The notes under the pieces are model-generated. The model saw only the letters and a program-made list of their open reading frames with translations, had not been told where the DNA came from and did not search any database. Of a stretch of 64,000 nt of DNA, positions 34,742-43,438 are shown one piece after another (the stretch's first letter is position 1; every line of letters begins with the position of its first letter). The stretch covers positions 248,001 through 312,000 of the forward strand of contig CAJUNA010000041.1 of NCBI GenBank assembly GCA_910587645.1, written 5' to 3'. The position numbers and the translations under genes were made by a program. Source of the stretch: an uncultured Oscillospiraceae bacterium. GTDB taxonomy: Bacteria > Bacillota > Clostridia > Oscillospirales > Oscillospiraceae.

Positions 34742-36955
34742 ATGGGATCGCTAGCGATGAAAAAAAGACTGCTTTCCCTGCTGGTGAGCCTGCTTTTGCT
34801 GGTGAGCCTTAGCCCTGCCGCCCTGGCGGCGGAGAATACGGCGGTGCGGGAAACCAATTTCTTCACCAGTCAGGAGCATGCCGACCTGGACTACGATGAG
34901 ATGACATACGTCCACATGGATACAGAGCAGATTATAAAAGAGGCGGATGCCATCCGCGCCCTCTGCCAGGACGAGGCAAACGCGGCGCAGGCGGTGGAAC
35001 GGTTTATTGCCCTGATCGGCCAGCTCCTGGAGTTGGCTACCATGGACACCCTGGCCTATATCCGGCACAGCCAGAATGTGATGGATACAAAGGCGGCGGA
35101 GGAGCTGGCATACTGTGAAGCGGCCTACACCGAGGTGACCGATGCCATCCGCCAGTTGGCGCGGGACGCCCTCCTCTCCCCCTGCGGCGAGATCTTTAAG
35201 AAAAATTTATCCGAGGAGGATACCGCTTACTATCTCAATTACACCAATATGTCCCAGGAGCTGATGGCCTTGCTGGCCCAAGAGCTGGCCTTGGAAACCC
35301 GCTATAATCAGACCGCCGCGAGCCTGAGCGTACCGTACGGCGGGAAGGATTGGACGGACAACACCGCTTATTTCGCCCTGGCCGCTGGCGAGCTGTCCGC
35401 GGAGGAATACAACACCATCCAGCAGGCTTACGTGGAAAAGCAGAACGCGGCGCTGGGGGAAATCTATCTGGAAATGATCCCCTTGCGGCGGGAGCTGGCG
35501 GAGCGCAGCGGCTATGACAGCTATCCAGATTATGCCTATGACGTCCTCTATCAGAGGGACTTTACCCCGGAGGATGTCCGCGCCTTCCACAAAGCGGTGA
35601 AGGAGGGCGGCTTTTACAGCATCGCCGGCAGCCTGAGGACGCTGGCTTCCAACGGATTAGACCGGGAAGTGTATTACGGTGACTACACCGGGGATGATAC
35701 TATTGAGTTGGTGGAGGGGTATATTAAACAGATGTCCAGCGAGATGGCGGAAGCCTATGGCTACATGCGTCTCCATGGCCTGTATGATATCAAAAGCGCC
35801 GATTATAAGGATGGATCCGGGTACACCACCATCCTGACCTCCTATGGCGCGCCCTTCTTCTTTAACACCCCCTCCGGCTTCTTCGGGGATTTTACCACCA
35901 TGATCCATGAGTTCGGCCATTACAACCACTTTTACTGGGTGGTGGCTGACCTGGAGGGAGAGGCTAAAAGCAACGATCTGGCCGAAGTCCACTCCCAAGG
36001 CTTGGAACTGCTGTTCAGCCATTGGTATGAGGATATTTTTGGAGAGAGCGCGCAGTTCGCTATGGATTTCCTGATGGCGAACCTGGTGAAGGTGATCTGT
36101 GAGGGGGCACTCCACGATGAATTGCAGCAGTACGCTTACACCACCGAAAATGTGACGCTGGAGCAAATTAACCGGAAATACCGCCAGCTCTGCGCCGAGT
36201 ACGGTGTGGTAGATCAGGATGACCCCCGGGAAATGATGTACGACTGGGTTCAGATCCCCCATACCTTTGTTACCCCGTGCTATTATATCAGCTATGCCGT
36301 ATCCTCCGCCGGGGCCTTCGCCTTCTGGCTGGATGCCCAGCAGGGGGAATATTTCGACGCCGTGGACGATTACCTGCGCTTTACCGCCCTGCCGGGGGAA
36401 CTTGGCTTCCAGGCCAGCTTCGAGGAGTTGGAAATGGATAATCCCCTGGCGCCGGACTACCTGGCGGAGCTGTCCAAGGCTCTCCGGTCGGAATTGAAGC
36501 TGGATGAACGGGCTGGGGAAGTGCCTCCTGTGGATTTGAAGGGGTCGGAGTGGTTTGCTGCTGCCGCTGCCGCGCTGTATGGCGCAGGGGTGATCGAGAA
36601 GGGGGAGGATGGCCGTATCCGGCCTAGAGATCTGGCAACCTGGAACGATGCCGCCAGCCTGGTAGCGCACTTGATAAAAAAACAGCCCGAAGTGGCTAAG
36701 GGAGACGCGGCAATCACCAGAGGCGAGTTTGTCCGGCTGCTGGTGGATGAATTGAAACTGGGCGAGGATGTCTCCCCCTTCTCCGACACCGATGACGGCG
36801 CGGTGGGAACCTTGGCGGAGATAGGCGTTGTTACCGGATACGACGACGGAACCTTCCACCCAGAGCAGACAATCAGCCGCGCGGAAATGTGGGTGATGGT
36901 TTACCGCGTTCTGATGCGCGTGGTGGAGGATCTGCTGGTGGGAATCGCGGCGTAA
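34742..36955 (+). CDS. secreted M3-family zinc oligopeptidase with SLH anchor
   Basis: A 737-residue exported peptidase of oligoendopeptidase F type. ATG at 34742 or, better fitting the signal peptide, at 34757 (MKKRLLSLL, cleavage after SPAALAA). The zinc site is HEFGHYNH around residue 389. Two SLH-like modules near the C-terminus (residues 610-735, with GTFHPEQTISRAEMW) should anchor it to the cell wall. A fused SLH tail on M3 is less usual than the cytosolic form. Confidence 0.9.
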   Translation: MGSLAMKKRLLSLLVSLLLLVSLSPAALAAENTAVRETNFFTSQEHADLDYDEMTYVHMDTEQIIKEADAIRALCQDEANAAQAVERFIALIGQLLELATMDTLAYIRHSQNVMDTKAAEELAYCEAAYTEVTDAIRQLARDALLSPCGEIFKKNLSEEDTAYYLNYTNMSQELMALLAQELALETRYNQTAASLSVPYGGKDWTDNTAYFALAAGELSAEEYNTIQQAYVEKQNAALGEIYLEMIPLRRELAERSGYDSYPDYAYDVLYQRDFTPEDVRAFHKAVKEGGFYSIAGSLRTLASNGLDREVYYGDYTGDDTIELVEGYIKQMSSEMAEAYGYMRLHGLYDIKSADYKDGSGYTTILTSYGAPFFFNTPSGFFGDFTTMIHEFGHYNHFYWVVADLEGEAKSNDLAEVHSQGLELLFSHWYEDIFGESAQFAMDFLMANLVKVICEGALHDELQQYAYTTENVTLEQINRKYRQLCAEYGVVDQDDPREMMYDWVQIPHTFVTPCYYISYAVSSAGAFAFWLDAQQGEYFDAVDDYLRFTALPGELGFQASFEELEMDNPLAPDYLAELSKALRSELKLDERAGEVPPVDLKGSEWFAAAAAALYGAGVIEKGEDGRIRPRDLATWNDAASLVAHLIKKQPEVAKGDAAITRGEFVRLLVDELKLGEDVSPFSDTDDGAVGTLAEIGVVTGYDDGTFHPEQTISRAEMWVMVYRVLMRVVEDLLVGIAA

Positions 36956-36987
36956 GGCTGCTCCCCCCTGCTTGTTACAGCATGGCA

Positions 36988-37022
36988 ATACCGTCCCGGC
37001 TGCACCGCGGCCGGGACGGTAT
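36988..37022 (+). terminator. hairpin after the M3 peptidase gene
   Basis: ATACCGTCCCGGC and its 13-base complement form a strong stem with a 9-base loop, 33 bases after the stop. No U-tract follows, so termination may be weak or factor-aided. Confidence 0.55.
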
Positions 37023-37052
37023 GAAATAATACCTTCGCGCGAAAGGATGCCT

Positions 37053-37577
37053 ATGAAATACTTCATTGATTTTGCCGCGTTGGCAACCTTGTATATCTTT
37101 GTCTTCTTCCGCAAATGGAAGCACAAAGGTAGGGATGTTCTGCTCGTTAATTCGCTGATGTACATTTATCTATCTTTTGTGCTCTATTTTACCTTGATGC
37201 CTGTTATTACCGCAATTCCGTTTGTTTTGAATCATCCCTATACGCCAATGAACCTGGTTCCCTTTATTGATGTTTTGGCGGGGAGAGGGGATTTTTTTAG
37301 GCAAATCGTTCTCAATGTTATTATGACTGTGCCCTTCGGGTTCCTATTTCCCTTGACGCAAAACAGGAGGGGAAAATTCGGAAAAACCGTGCTTTGCTGC
37401 TTCTTCTTGAGCCTGGGGATTGAAATTTTACAACCGCTTCTCAATGGATCCAGGTCTTCGGATATTACCGATATCATAACAAATGTGGTTGGCGGCGTGA
37501 TCGGGTATGGTTTTTACGCCGCTTTTAGGCCGGTTGTAGTTTGGGTTCTGGACGCCTTAAACGGAAAGAAAAACTGA
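37053..37577 (+). CDS. VanZ-family membrane protein
   Basis: A 174-residue VanZ-like protein. Start at 37053 (MKYFIDFAAL) has AAAGG upstream. Four to five membrane helices and the family motif NLVPFIDVL, plus LNVIMTVPFGFLFPL and GSRSSDITDIITNVVGG, are present. VanZ proteins give low teicoplanin resistance in some bacteria; the general role is unknown. Confidence 0.85.
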   Translation: MKYFIDFAALATLYIFVFFRKWKHKGRDVLLVNSLMYIYLSFVLYFTLMPVITAIPFVLNHPYTPMNLVPFIDVLAGRGDFFRQIVLNVIMTVPFGFLFPLTQNRRGKFGKTVLCCFFLSLGIEILQPLLNGSRSSDITDIITNVVGGVIGYGFYAAFRPVVVWVLDALNGKKN

Positions 37578-37606
37578 GCCGCCCCACAGTGGAGTGGGAC
37601 GGCTCA
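37575..37606. terminator. bidirectional hairpin between vanZ-like and AI-2E genes
   Basis: TGAGCCGCCCCAC and GTGGGACGGCTCA pair over 13 positions with one mismatch. It includes the VanZ stop codon and ends 4 bases before the convergent AI-2E stop. Confidence 0.65.
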
Positions 37607-37610
37607 GGCG

Positions 37611-38768
37611 CTATTTGACCCGTATGCCCTTCTTCTTCAGCCTGCCGTACACAAACTCCCGGAACAGCGCGTACAGCACCGCCGTCAGGGGGATAAATAC
37701 CAGCATTCCTACAATGCCCATCAGGCTGCCGCCGATACTGACCGCCGCCAAAACCCAGATGGAGGGAAGGCCTACTGAGGAGCCTACTACGTGGGGGTAG
37801 ATCAGGTTGCCTTCCACCTGCTGGAGTACCAGGAACAGCACCACAAAGGCCAACGCCTGCACTGGAGAGGTCATCAGCAGCAAAAACGCGCCGACAATGC
37901 AGCCGATAAACGCGCCGACAATGGGGATCAGCGCCGTGACGGCTATCAAACAGCCTACCAGCAGCGCGTAGGGCATCCGCAGGATGGTCATGGCCGCAAA
38001 GAACATAAAGCCTAAAATCACCGCTTCCACGCATTGGCCGGTAATAAAACTGGAAAATACGCGGTGGCTCATGGAGCAAACCCGGATGGTTTCGTCCGCC
38101 GCCTTCTCCGGCAGAAGGGCGTACAGGGCTTTACGGCATTGCAGGCCTAGCTTTTCCTTTTGCAGCAAAAGGTAGATAGCAAATATGAAGGAGATAAAGC
38201 CCGCACTGACCGCCCCCGCTACCTGGCGGGTGACGGAAATGGTGGAAGTGACTACGCTGCCTACCCCGGTGGTCAGGAAATCCCACAGGGTTTTGGCTAG
38301 GCCCTCCCAATCAATGGACAGGGTTTCCAGACGCGCGGTGATCTCCGGATAGGCGGCAAACTGCTTCTCCGCCCAGACGATGGCCCGCATTGCCGCATCG
38401 CTGACGGCGGTTCCCAAGCTGGCAACGCTCTCCGCCAGTTGGGGGACAATGACCAGCACCAGCAGCAGAAGCAGCACCACGAGCAGTACGAAGGTCAGCA
38501 GCAGGCTGATTCCCCGGGCCAGGGCGGGCGGCGCCCCCTTCTTCCCCTTCCCCACTGCACGCTTGGGGAACAGCTTCCGTTCCAGGAAGCTCATGGGGAC
38601 ATTCAATATAAAGGCCAGCGCCGCGCCGGCAAACAGCGGCGATAAAACCCCCCAGATAAAGCCTGCCGTGCCCATGACAGCGTCCATCCTCTGTAAGCCT
38701 ATCAGCAGCAGCGCCGCAAAGGCGATCAATACCATGATCCGTTTCATGGTGGTTCGGGAAATCTCCAT
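37611..38768 (-). CDS. AI-2E family transporter
   Basis: A 385-residue polytopic membrane protein of the AI-2E/PerM family, with about eight helices. Start at 38768 (MEISRTTMKR) has GGGGGAGGAG upstream. The C-terminal half shows GCLIAVTALIPIVGAFIG and the family-typical QQVEGNLIYPHVVGSSVGLP. Substrates vary in the family (signals, Na/Li antiport), so the role is open. Confidence 0.9.
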   Translation of the reverse strand: MEISRTTMKRIMVLIAFAALLLIGLQRMDAVMGTAGFIWGVLSPLFAGAALAFILNVPMSFLERKLFPKRAVGKGKKGAPPALARGISLLLTFVLLVVLLLLLVLVIVPQLAESVASLGTAVSDAAMRAIVWAEKQFAAYPEITARLETLSIDWEGLAKTLWDFLTTGVGSVVTSTISVTRQVAGAVSAGFISFIFAIYLLLQKEKLGLQCRKALYALLPEKAADETIRVCSMSHRVFSSFITGQCVEAVILGFMFFAAMTILRMPYALLVGCLIAVTALIPIVGAFIGCIVGAFLLLMTSPVQALAFVVLFLVLQQVEGNLIYPHVVGSSVGLPSIWVLAAVSIGGSLMGIVGMLVFIPLTAVLYALFREFVYGRLKKKGIRVK

Positions 38769-38814
38769 ATTGCTCCTCCCCCGCCGCGCTTTGGCGGCAA
38801 AACATAATGTGTCT

Positions 38815-38843
38815 ATCCTATCGCCTGCGGGCCGTTTCGTCAA
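38815..38843 (-). promoter_or_regulatory. promoter for the AI-2E gene
   Basis: Minus strand TTGACG (38838-38843), 17 bases, TAGGAT (38815-38820), 47 bases ahead of the start. It shares the 346-base divergent gap with the adhE promoter; the remaining 38844-39003 stretch shows nothing clear. Confidence 0.65.
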
Positions 38844-39003
38844 GGAGGAATTTGTAAATTATTGGTGAATTGGCGGAGTGCCTGGTGGTAGGAAAAGCAT
38901 AGGAACTGTCCGCTTGGTGGGCATATTGAAAGGAGTGGTAATTTTAGCCAATATACCCCTTCCCTCTTTCCGGTGTTTTATGGAACATTTCCAAGAAACG
39001 ATA

Positions 39004-39032
39004 TTGACAAAACTTTAACAAAAGAGTATACT
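39004..39032 (+). promoter_or_regulatory. promoter for adhE
   Basis: TTGACA (39004-39009), 17 bases, TATACT (39027-39032). The transcription start should fall near 39039, leaving a 75-base leader. Confidence 0.85.
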
Positions 39033-39044
39033 ATCCACAGTAGA

Positions 39045-39062
39045 TCGTTAAACAATTAACAA
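39045..39062. promoter_or_regulatory. Rex operator upstream of adhE
   Basis: TCGTTAAACAATTAACAA matches the Rex consensus TTGTTAA-N4-TTAACAA at all but one position. It lies just downstream of the predicted start, where bound Rex would block transcription until NADH/NAD+ rises. Confidence 0.8.
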
Positions 39063-39114
39063 GTTTTCTAGTCCTATTATATACTGTATCACTTTTATCA
39101 TGGAGGAAATTGAA

Positions 39115-41718
39115 ATGGCTGACAACAACATTCCCGCCATCATCGACACCGCCGAGGCCCTTGCCGAAAAACTGGCCGCTATGCGGCAGGCCCAGCGCGC
39201 CTTCGCCACCTACTCCCAGGAACAGGTGGACAAAATCTTCTTCGAAGCCGCTAAGGCCGCGAACATGCAGCGTATCCCCCTGGCCAAGCAGGCCGTCGCT
39301 GAGACCGGCATGGGCGTGGTAGAGGACAAGGTCATCAAAAACCACTATGCCGCTGAGTACATCTACAACGCTTACAAACATATGAAAACCTGCGGCGTGA
39401 TCGAGGAGGATAAGGCGTTTGGCTTTAAGAAAATCGCCGAGCCTGTGGGGTTGATCGCCGCTGTTATCCCTACTACTAATCCTACTTCTACCGCTATTTT
39501 TAAGGCGTTGATCGCCCTTAAGACCCGCAACGCCATCATCTTCTCCCCCCATCCCCGGGCGAAGGAATGCACCATCGCCGCCGCCAAGGTGGTTTTGGAC
39601 GCCGCTGTCAAGGCCGGTGCTCCCGCGGGCATCATTGGCTGGATTGATGTGCCCAGCCTGGACCTCACCAACCAGGTCATGCGGGAAGCAGACCTGATCC
39701 TCGCGACCGGCGGCCCCGGCATGGTGAAGGCTGCATATTCCTCCGGCAAGCCCGCTGTGGGCGTGGGCGCGGGCAATGTCCCTGTTGTCATTGATGACAG
39801 CGCCGATATCAAGATGGCTGTCAGCTCCATTATCCACTCCAAGACCTTTGATAACGGCATGATCTGTGCCAGTGAGCAGTCTGTCACCGTCATGAGCAGT
39901 ATCTACGATGCTGTTAAGGCTGAGTTCGCTAACCGGGGATGCTACTTCCTGAAGGGTGAAGAACTGGATAAGGTGCGGAACACTATCCTCATCAACGGCG
40001 CGCTCAATGCTAAGATTGTCGGACAGCCTGCGCCTAAAATCGCTGAGATGGCCGGGGTGGCCGTCCCCGCTACCGCAAAGATCCTCATTGGCGAGGTGGA
40101 GAGCGTAGATATCTCCGAGCCGTTTGCCCATGAGAAGCTGTCCCCGGTGCTGGCTATGTACCGGGCTGAGACCTTCGAGCAGGCTGTCGCCAACGCCGAG
40201 CAGTTGGTGGAGGACGGCGGTATCGGGCATACCGCTTCCCTGTACATCGATCCCAAGCGCACCGACCGCTATGACCAGTTCGTCCATGCCATGAAGGCCT
40301 GCCGCGTGGTGGTGAATACCCCCTCCAGCCACGGCGGCATCGGCGACCTCTACAACTTCAAGCTGCGCCCCTCCCTCACCCTGGGCTGCGGCTCCTGGGG
40401 CAATAACTCCGTCAGTGAGAACGTTGGCCCCATGCACCTCATCAATATCAAATCCGTTGCCGAGAGGAGAGAGAATATGCTCTGGTTCCGTACCCCCCAG
40501 AAGGTCTACTTCAAGAAGGGCGCTATGCCTGTGGCCCTCAATGAGCTGCGGGACGTGATGGGTAAGAAAAAGGCGTTTATCGTTACCGACTCCTTCCTCT
40601 ATCAGAACGGTTACACCAAGCCGATTACCGACAAGCTGGATGAACTGGGCATCACTTACACCGTGTTCTCCAACGTCCAGCCAGACCCCACCCTGGCAAA
40701 CGCGCAGGAAGGCGCGAAAGCTATGTCCGCGTTCCAGCCTGACACCATTATCGCCCTGGGCGGCGGTTCCGCTATGGACGCCGGTAAGATCATGTGGGTT
40801 ATGTACGAGCATCCTGAGGTGGATTTCCAAGACCTGGCGATGCGCTTCGTGGATATCCGCAAGAGGGTCTATACCTTCCCCCATATGGGCGAAAAGGCCT
40901 ACTTTGTGGCGATTCCTACCTCCTCCGGCACCGGCAGCGAGGTCACGCCCTTTGCCGTTATTACCGACCAGGAGAGCGGCGTGAAGTATCCTCTGGCGGA
41001 CTACGAGCTGCTGCCCAATATGGCCATCGTGGACGTGGACAACATGATGAGCCAGCCTAAGGGGCTGACCAGCGCCAGCGGTGTTGACGTGCTGACCCAT
41101 GCGCTGGAAGCGTACGCTTCCATTATGGCCACTGATTACACCGATGGCCTTGCGCTGAAGGCTATGAAAAACGTCTTTGAATACCTGCCCCGGGCTTACA
41201 ACGACGGCACCGACCTGGAAGCGCGGCAGAAGATGGCCGATGCGTCCTGCATGGCCGGTATGGCGTTCGCCAACGCGTTCCTGGGCGTCTGCCACTCGAT
41301 GGCCCATAAGCTGGGCGCCTTCCACCACCTGCCCCACGGCATCGCAAACGCGCTGATGATCTCCCTGGTAGTGGACTTCAACTCCGCTGAGGTTCCGCCT
41401 AAAATGGGCACCTTCTCCCAGTACCAGTACCCCCACACCATGGCCCGGTATGCTGAGTGCGCCCGGTTCTGCGGCGTGAACGCCGCCAGCGATGAGGACG
41501 CTGTGCGCAAACTTATTGAGAAGATCGAGGAGCTGAAAAAGGCTGTGGGCGTTAAAGCAACCATTAAAGACTACGGCGTGGATGAAAAGTATTTCCTGGA
41601 TACCTTGGACGCCATGGTGGAGCAGGCTTTCGATGACCAGTGCACTGGCGCGAATCCCCGCTATCCCCTCATGAGCGAAATCAAGGAGATGTACCTTAAG
41701 GCTTACTACGGCAAGTAA
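39115..41718 (+). CDS. adhE: bifunctional acetaldehyde-CoA/alcohol dehydrogenase
   Basis: Reduces acetyl-CoA to ethanol and regenerates NAD. ATG at 39115 follows GGAGG by 8 bases; total 867 residues. The N-terminal aldehyde dehydrogenase has its catalytic Cys near 251 (GMICASEQS). The C-terminal iron alcohol dehydrogenase has GGGSAMDAGK and the metal His cluster in CHSMAHKLGAFHHLPHG. It is a single-gene unit with promoter, Rex box and downstream hairpin, with rather optimised codons. Confidence 0.97.
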   Translation: MADNNIPAIIDTAEALAEKLAAMRQAQRAFATYSQEQVDKIFFEAAKAANMQRIPLAKQAVAETGMGVVEDKVIKNHYAAEYIYNAYKHMKTCGVIEEDKAFGFKKIAEPVGLIAAVIPTTNPTSTAIFKALIALKTRNAIIFSPHPRAKECTIAAAKVVLDAAVKAGAPAGIIGWIDVPSLDLTNQVMREADLILATGGPGMVKAAYSSGKPAVGVGAGNVPVVIDDSADIKMAVSSIIHSKTFDNGMICASEQSVTVMSSIYDAVKAEFANRGCYFLKGEELDKVRNTILINGALNAKIVGQPAPKIAEMAGVAVPATAKILIGEVESVDISEPFAHEKLSPVLAMYRAETFEQAVANAEQLVEDGGIGHTASLYIDPKRTDRYDQFVHAMKACRVVVNTPSSHGGIGDLYNFKLRPSLTLGCGSWGNNSVSENVGPMHLINIKSVAERRENMLWFRTPQKVYFKKGAMPVALNELRDVMGKKKAFIVTDSFLYQNGYTKPITDKLDELGITYTVFSNVQPDPTLANAQEGAKAMSAFQPDTIIALGGGSAMDAGKIMWVMYEHPEVDFQDLAMRFVDIRKRVYTFPHMGEKAYFVAIPTSSGTGSEVTPFAVITDQESGVKYPLADYELLPNMAIVDVDNMMSQPKGLTSASGVDVLTHALEAYASIMATDYTDGLALKAMKNVFEYLPRAYNDGTDLEARQKMADASCMAGMAFANAFLGVCHSMAHKLGAFHHLPHGIANALMISLVVDFNSAEVPPKMGTFSQYQYPHTMARYAECARFCGVNAASDEDAVRKLIEKIEELKKAVGVKATIKDYGVDEKYFLDTLDAMVEQAFDDQCTGANPRYPLMSEIKEMYLKAYYGK

Positions 41719-41725
41719 TATGAGA

Positions 41726-41763
41726 ACAGGCGGCGCATGGACGGTGGTCTGTGCGCCGCCTGT
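41726..41763 (+). terminator. hairpin after adhE
   Basis: ACAGGCGGCGCA and its exact complement form a 12-base-pair stem with a 14-base loop, 7 bases past the stop. It lacks a U-tract. Confidence 0.55.
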
Positions 41764-41784
41764 CTGGCGGTGGGAGGTGCCGGT

Positions 41785-42303
41785 ATGCTGCACAAATTAA
41801 CGGCCTTTGCGCAAATTGATGGGCGGAAGCTTATGGATTTGTACCAGGAGGGCAACCGGGAAAACGCCCCTTACTTTTTCCCGGAAATCAAGGAGCAGGC
41901 CCTTGCCTTGAAAAAAGTGGAACAGCGTTTTCTCGAGTATGTGGAAACGGACTTTTTCGGCAGAAATGGCAGCGAATACTGGATCCTCGAGGAAGACGGC
42001 GTTTGGATCAGCGCCCTGCGGCTCTATAAAATCTCGGAGGAGTTTTACTATATGGAGGCCCTGGAAACCCATCCGGATTTTAGGAAAAGAGGTTATGCCG
42101 CGCGGCTGCTGGCTGGCGTAATCGAGGATTTGAAAACGCGGGGGCCTTTCCGGCTGTGCGACTGTGTCGGCAAAAATAATGCCGCTTCCTTGGGCGTACA
42201 TCGAAAATGCGGATTTGAAACCGTCTCTGACCAGGCTGTTAATTATTTGGACAATAGTTCCAACCAGCGGTGCTATGGGATGGAATATACTTTTCATTTG
42301 TAA
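41785..42303 (+). CDS. GNAT-family N-acetyltransferase
   Basis: A 172-residue acetyltransferase. Start at 41785 (MLHKLTAF) has GGGAGG upstream. The acetyl-CoA loop is visible as ALETHPDFRKRGYAARLL (R/Q-x-x-G-x-A pattern), followed by the NNAASLGVHRKCGFE motif. Substrate unknown. It may be read through from adhE. Confidence 0.85.
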   Translation: MLHKLTAFAQIDGRKLMDLYQEGNRENAPYFFPEIKEQALALKKVEQRFLEYVETDFFGRNGSEYWILEEDGVWISALRLYKISEEFYYMEALETHPDFRKRGYAARLLAGVIEDLKTRGPFRLCDCVGKNNAASLGVHRKCGFETVSDQAVNYLDNSSNQRCYGMEYTFHL

Positions 42304-42312
42304 ACTTCCCTC

Positions 42313-42361
42313 TTGACAAACGCCAAAAAAATGGTTATAATTCACATGTTAAGCCATGTGA
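42313..42361 (+). promoter_or_regulatory. consensus promoter and start-site palindrome for rpsU
   Basis: A perfect TTGACA (42313-42318), 17 bases, perfect TATAAT (42336-42341). Just after it CACATG and CATGTG (42344-42361) form a 6-base-pair repeat around the predicted start. Confidence 0.85.
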
Positions 42362-42417
42362 TTGGCCCTAGAGAGCATCCAGGATAAAGCCGGATGTATC
42401 GGAGGGAGGGAAGATAG

Positions 42418-42603
42418 ATGTCTGAAGTTCATGTCAAGGAAAACGAGTCTCTGGACAGCGCCCTGAAGCGTTTCAAGCGTAGCTGTGCCAAGGCCGGCGT
42501 CCTGGCGGAGGTTCGCCGCAGAGAGCATTACGAAAGCCCCAGCGTCAAGCGGCGGAAGAAGTCTGAGGCAGCGCGGAAAAACCGTAACAAGCGGTATTAT
42601 TAA
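42418..42603 (+). CDS. rpsU: 30S ribosomal protein S21
   Basis: A 61-residue basic protein. VHVKENESLDSALKRFKR at the N-terminus and EVRRREHYESPSVKRRKKS are the S21 hallmarks. A GGAGGGAGG site precedes it. Monocistronic, with a strong promoter and terminator. Confidence 0.97.
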   Translation: MSEVHVKENESLDSALKRFKRSCAKAGVLAEVRRREHYESPSVKRRKKSEAARKNRNKRYY

Positions 42604-42645
42604 GTGACTGGTCTGTTTTAGGCAGGCAAACGAGGTCATTTTTCT

Positions 42646-42684
42646 ACAAAATCCGGTACGGTGTAATGCCGTACCGGATTTTGT
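42646..42684. terminator. bidirectional terminator between rpsU and the MerR gene
   Basis: A 16-base-pair perfect stem (ACAAAATCCGGTACGG and complement, 7-base loop), with T-rich flanks on both sides. It ends 6 bases from the MerR stop. Confidence 0.88.
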
Positions 42685-42690
42685 GCTGTT

Positions 42691-43077
42691 TTAGGCCTTA
42701 ATGCACTGGACAGGGGCGTCTTTCCCATGCAGCAGGGCTTCATAATTGGCAATTTTGTAATTCAGCCGGTCCAGGGAATTCTGTATCTCTCCCATCCGCG
42801 CTTCCAGTTGGGCCCGCTGCTCTACCAGGATCTCCTTGCGGCGCTCCATAGTGGCGTCTCCCTGCCGGTACAGGGCGGAATATTCTGTCAACGCTTCGAT
42901 CTGTACGCCGGCAGAACGCAGGCATTTCATCAGTTCGATCCACCGGCAGGAATCCTCATCGTAGTCCCGGATGCCCCCTTTGGTCCGGGAGACAGGTGGT
43001 AAAATGCCAATACGCTCATAGTAGCGCAATGTGTCGGCAGTCACGCCGAATTTTTTGCTTACTTCCGCAATGGTCAT
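42691..43077 (-). CDS. MerR-family transcriptional regulator
   Basis: A 128-residue regulator. The winged helix starts MTIAEVSKKFGVTADTLRYYER and continues GILPPVSRTKGGIRDY. A long coiled coil (residues 75-118) mediates dimerisation. The C-terminus HGKDAPVQCIKA has a single Cys, which could sense thiol stress or an aldehyde as in AdhR/NmlR relatives; the ligand is unknown. Its own promoter carries a MerR-type operator. Confidence 0.9.
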   Translation of the reverse strand: MTIAEVSKKFGVTADTLRYYERIGILPPVSRTKGGIRDYDEDSCRWIELMKCLRSAGVQIEALTEYSALYRQGDATMERRKEILVEQRAQLEARMGEIQNSLDRLNYKIANYEALLHGKDAPVQCIKA

Positions 43078-43154
43078 GCCCTTCCCCGCTCCTTTATGCG
43101 CCGAACAACGCCAAATCTCACTTGCCCTATGCGTTCAAAAGTATAGTATTGCAT
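43074..43154 (-). CDS. 26-residue upstream ORF coupled to merR
   Basis: ATG at 43154 with AAGGAG upstream opens a 26-codon frame (MQYYTFERIG onwards, very basic near its end). Its TGA overlaps the merR ATG as ATGA. It may be a leader that couples translation of the regulator. No homologue recognised. Confidence 0.4.
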   Translation of the reverse strand: MQYYTFERIGQVRFGVVRRIKERGRA

Positions 43155-43198
43155 TTTGTATCCTCTCCTTTTTATCTAGGATTTCTCCCCCCGTTTTC

Positions 43199-43229
43199 AG
43201 CATAGCACTTAGAGCAGGCTCTAAGTCAA
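43199..43229 (-). promoter_or_regulatory. MerR-type promoter/operator with 19-base spacer
   Basis: Minus strand TTGACT (43224-43229) and TATGCT (43199-43204) are 19 bases apart. The spacer is filled by a perfect palindrome, ACTTAGAGCAGGCTCTAAGT (43207-43226). Overlong spacers with a central palindrome are the hallmark of MerR activation by DNA twisting. Confidence 0.82.
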
Positions 43230-43292
43230 TACTTTTTTCGCTTCTTTTCCGCTCAAAATGCGATTGAGGACGCTTCGGTGTGGATCTGCCCC

Positions 43293-43321
43293 TTGACAAC
43301 CGCTCCTGCCTATGGTAACTT
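43293..43321 (+). promoter_or_regulatory. weak promoter ahead of the MFS gene
   Basis: TTGACA (43293-43298), 17 bases, TAACTT (43316-43321). The -10 is poor, so it may need an activator. Confidence 0.4.
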
Positions 43322-43354
43322 AAACCCATCATCTGCTGGAAGGAGGGCGTAGAA

Positions 43355-43438
43355 ATGGGTTGGAAAAATGGCCTGATTTTATATTGCTTTGGTTACTATG
43401 TTGCCGTTCAGGGGATTCGTGCGCCCTTTTTTAGGTAG
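43355..43438 (+). CDS. 27-residue ORF upstream of the MFS gene
   Basis: ATG at 43355 has an excellent AAGGAGGG site. It encodes 27 residues, starting MGWKNGLILYCFGYYV, mostly hydrophobic, and stops at TAG 43436-43438. It could be a leader peptide, a small membrane peptide or the relic of a lost gene. The 71 bases to the MFS start contain no further ORF. Confidence 0.4.
   Translation: MGWKNGLILYCFGYYVAVQGIRAPFFR

Noticed and set aside
35657..37165. 502-codon open frame on the minus strand across the M3 peptidase
   Set aside because: It is antisense to a gene with signal peptide, HEXXH and SLH modules and spans its terminator hairpin; no ribosome site.
39031..41793. Very long open frame on the minus strand opposite adhE
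   Set aside because: It mirrors the codon pattern of adhE, whose motifs are complete on the plus strand, and its own translation has no recognisable domain.
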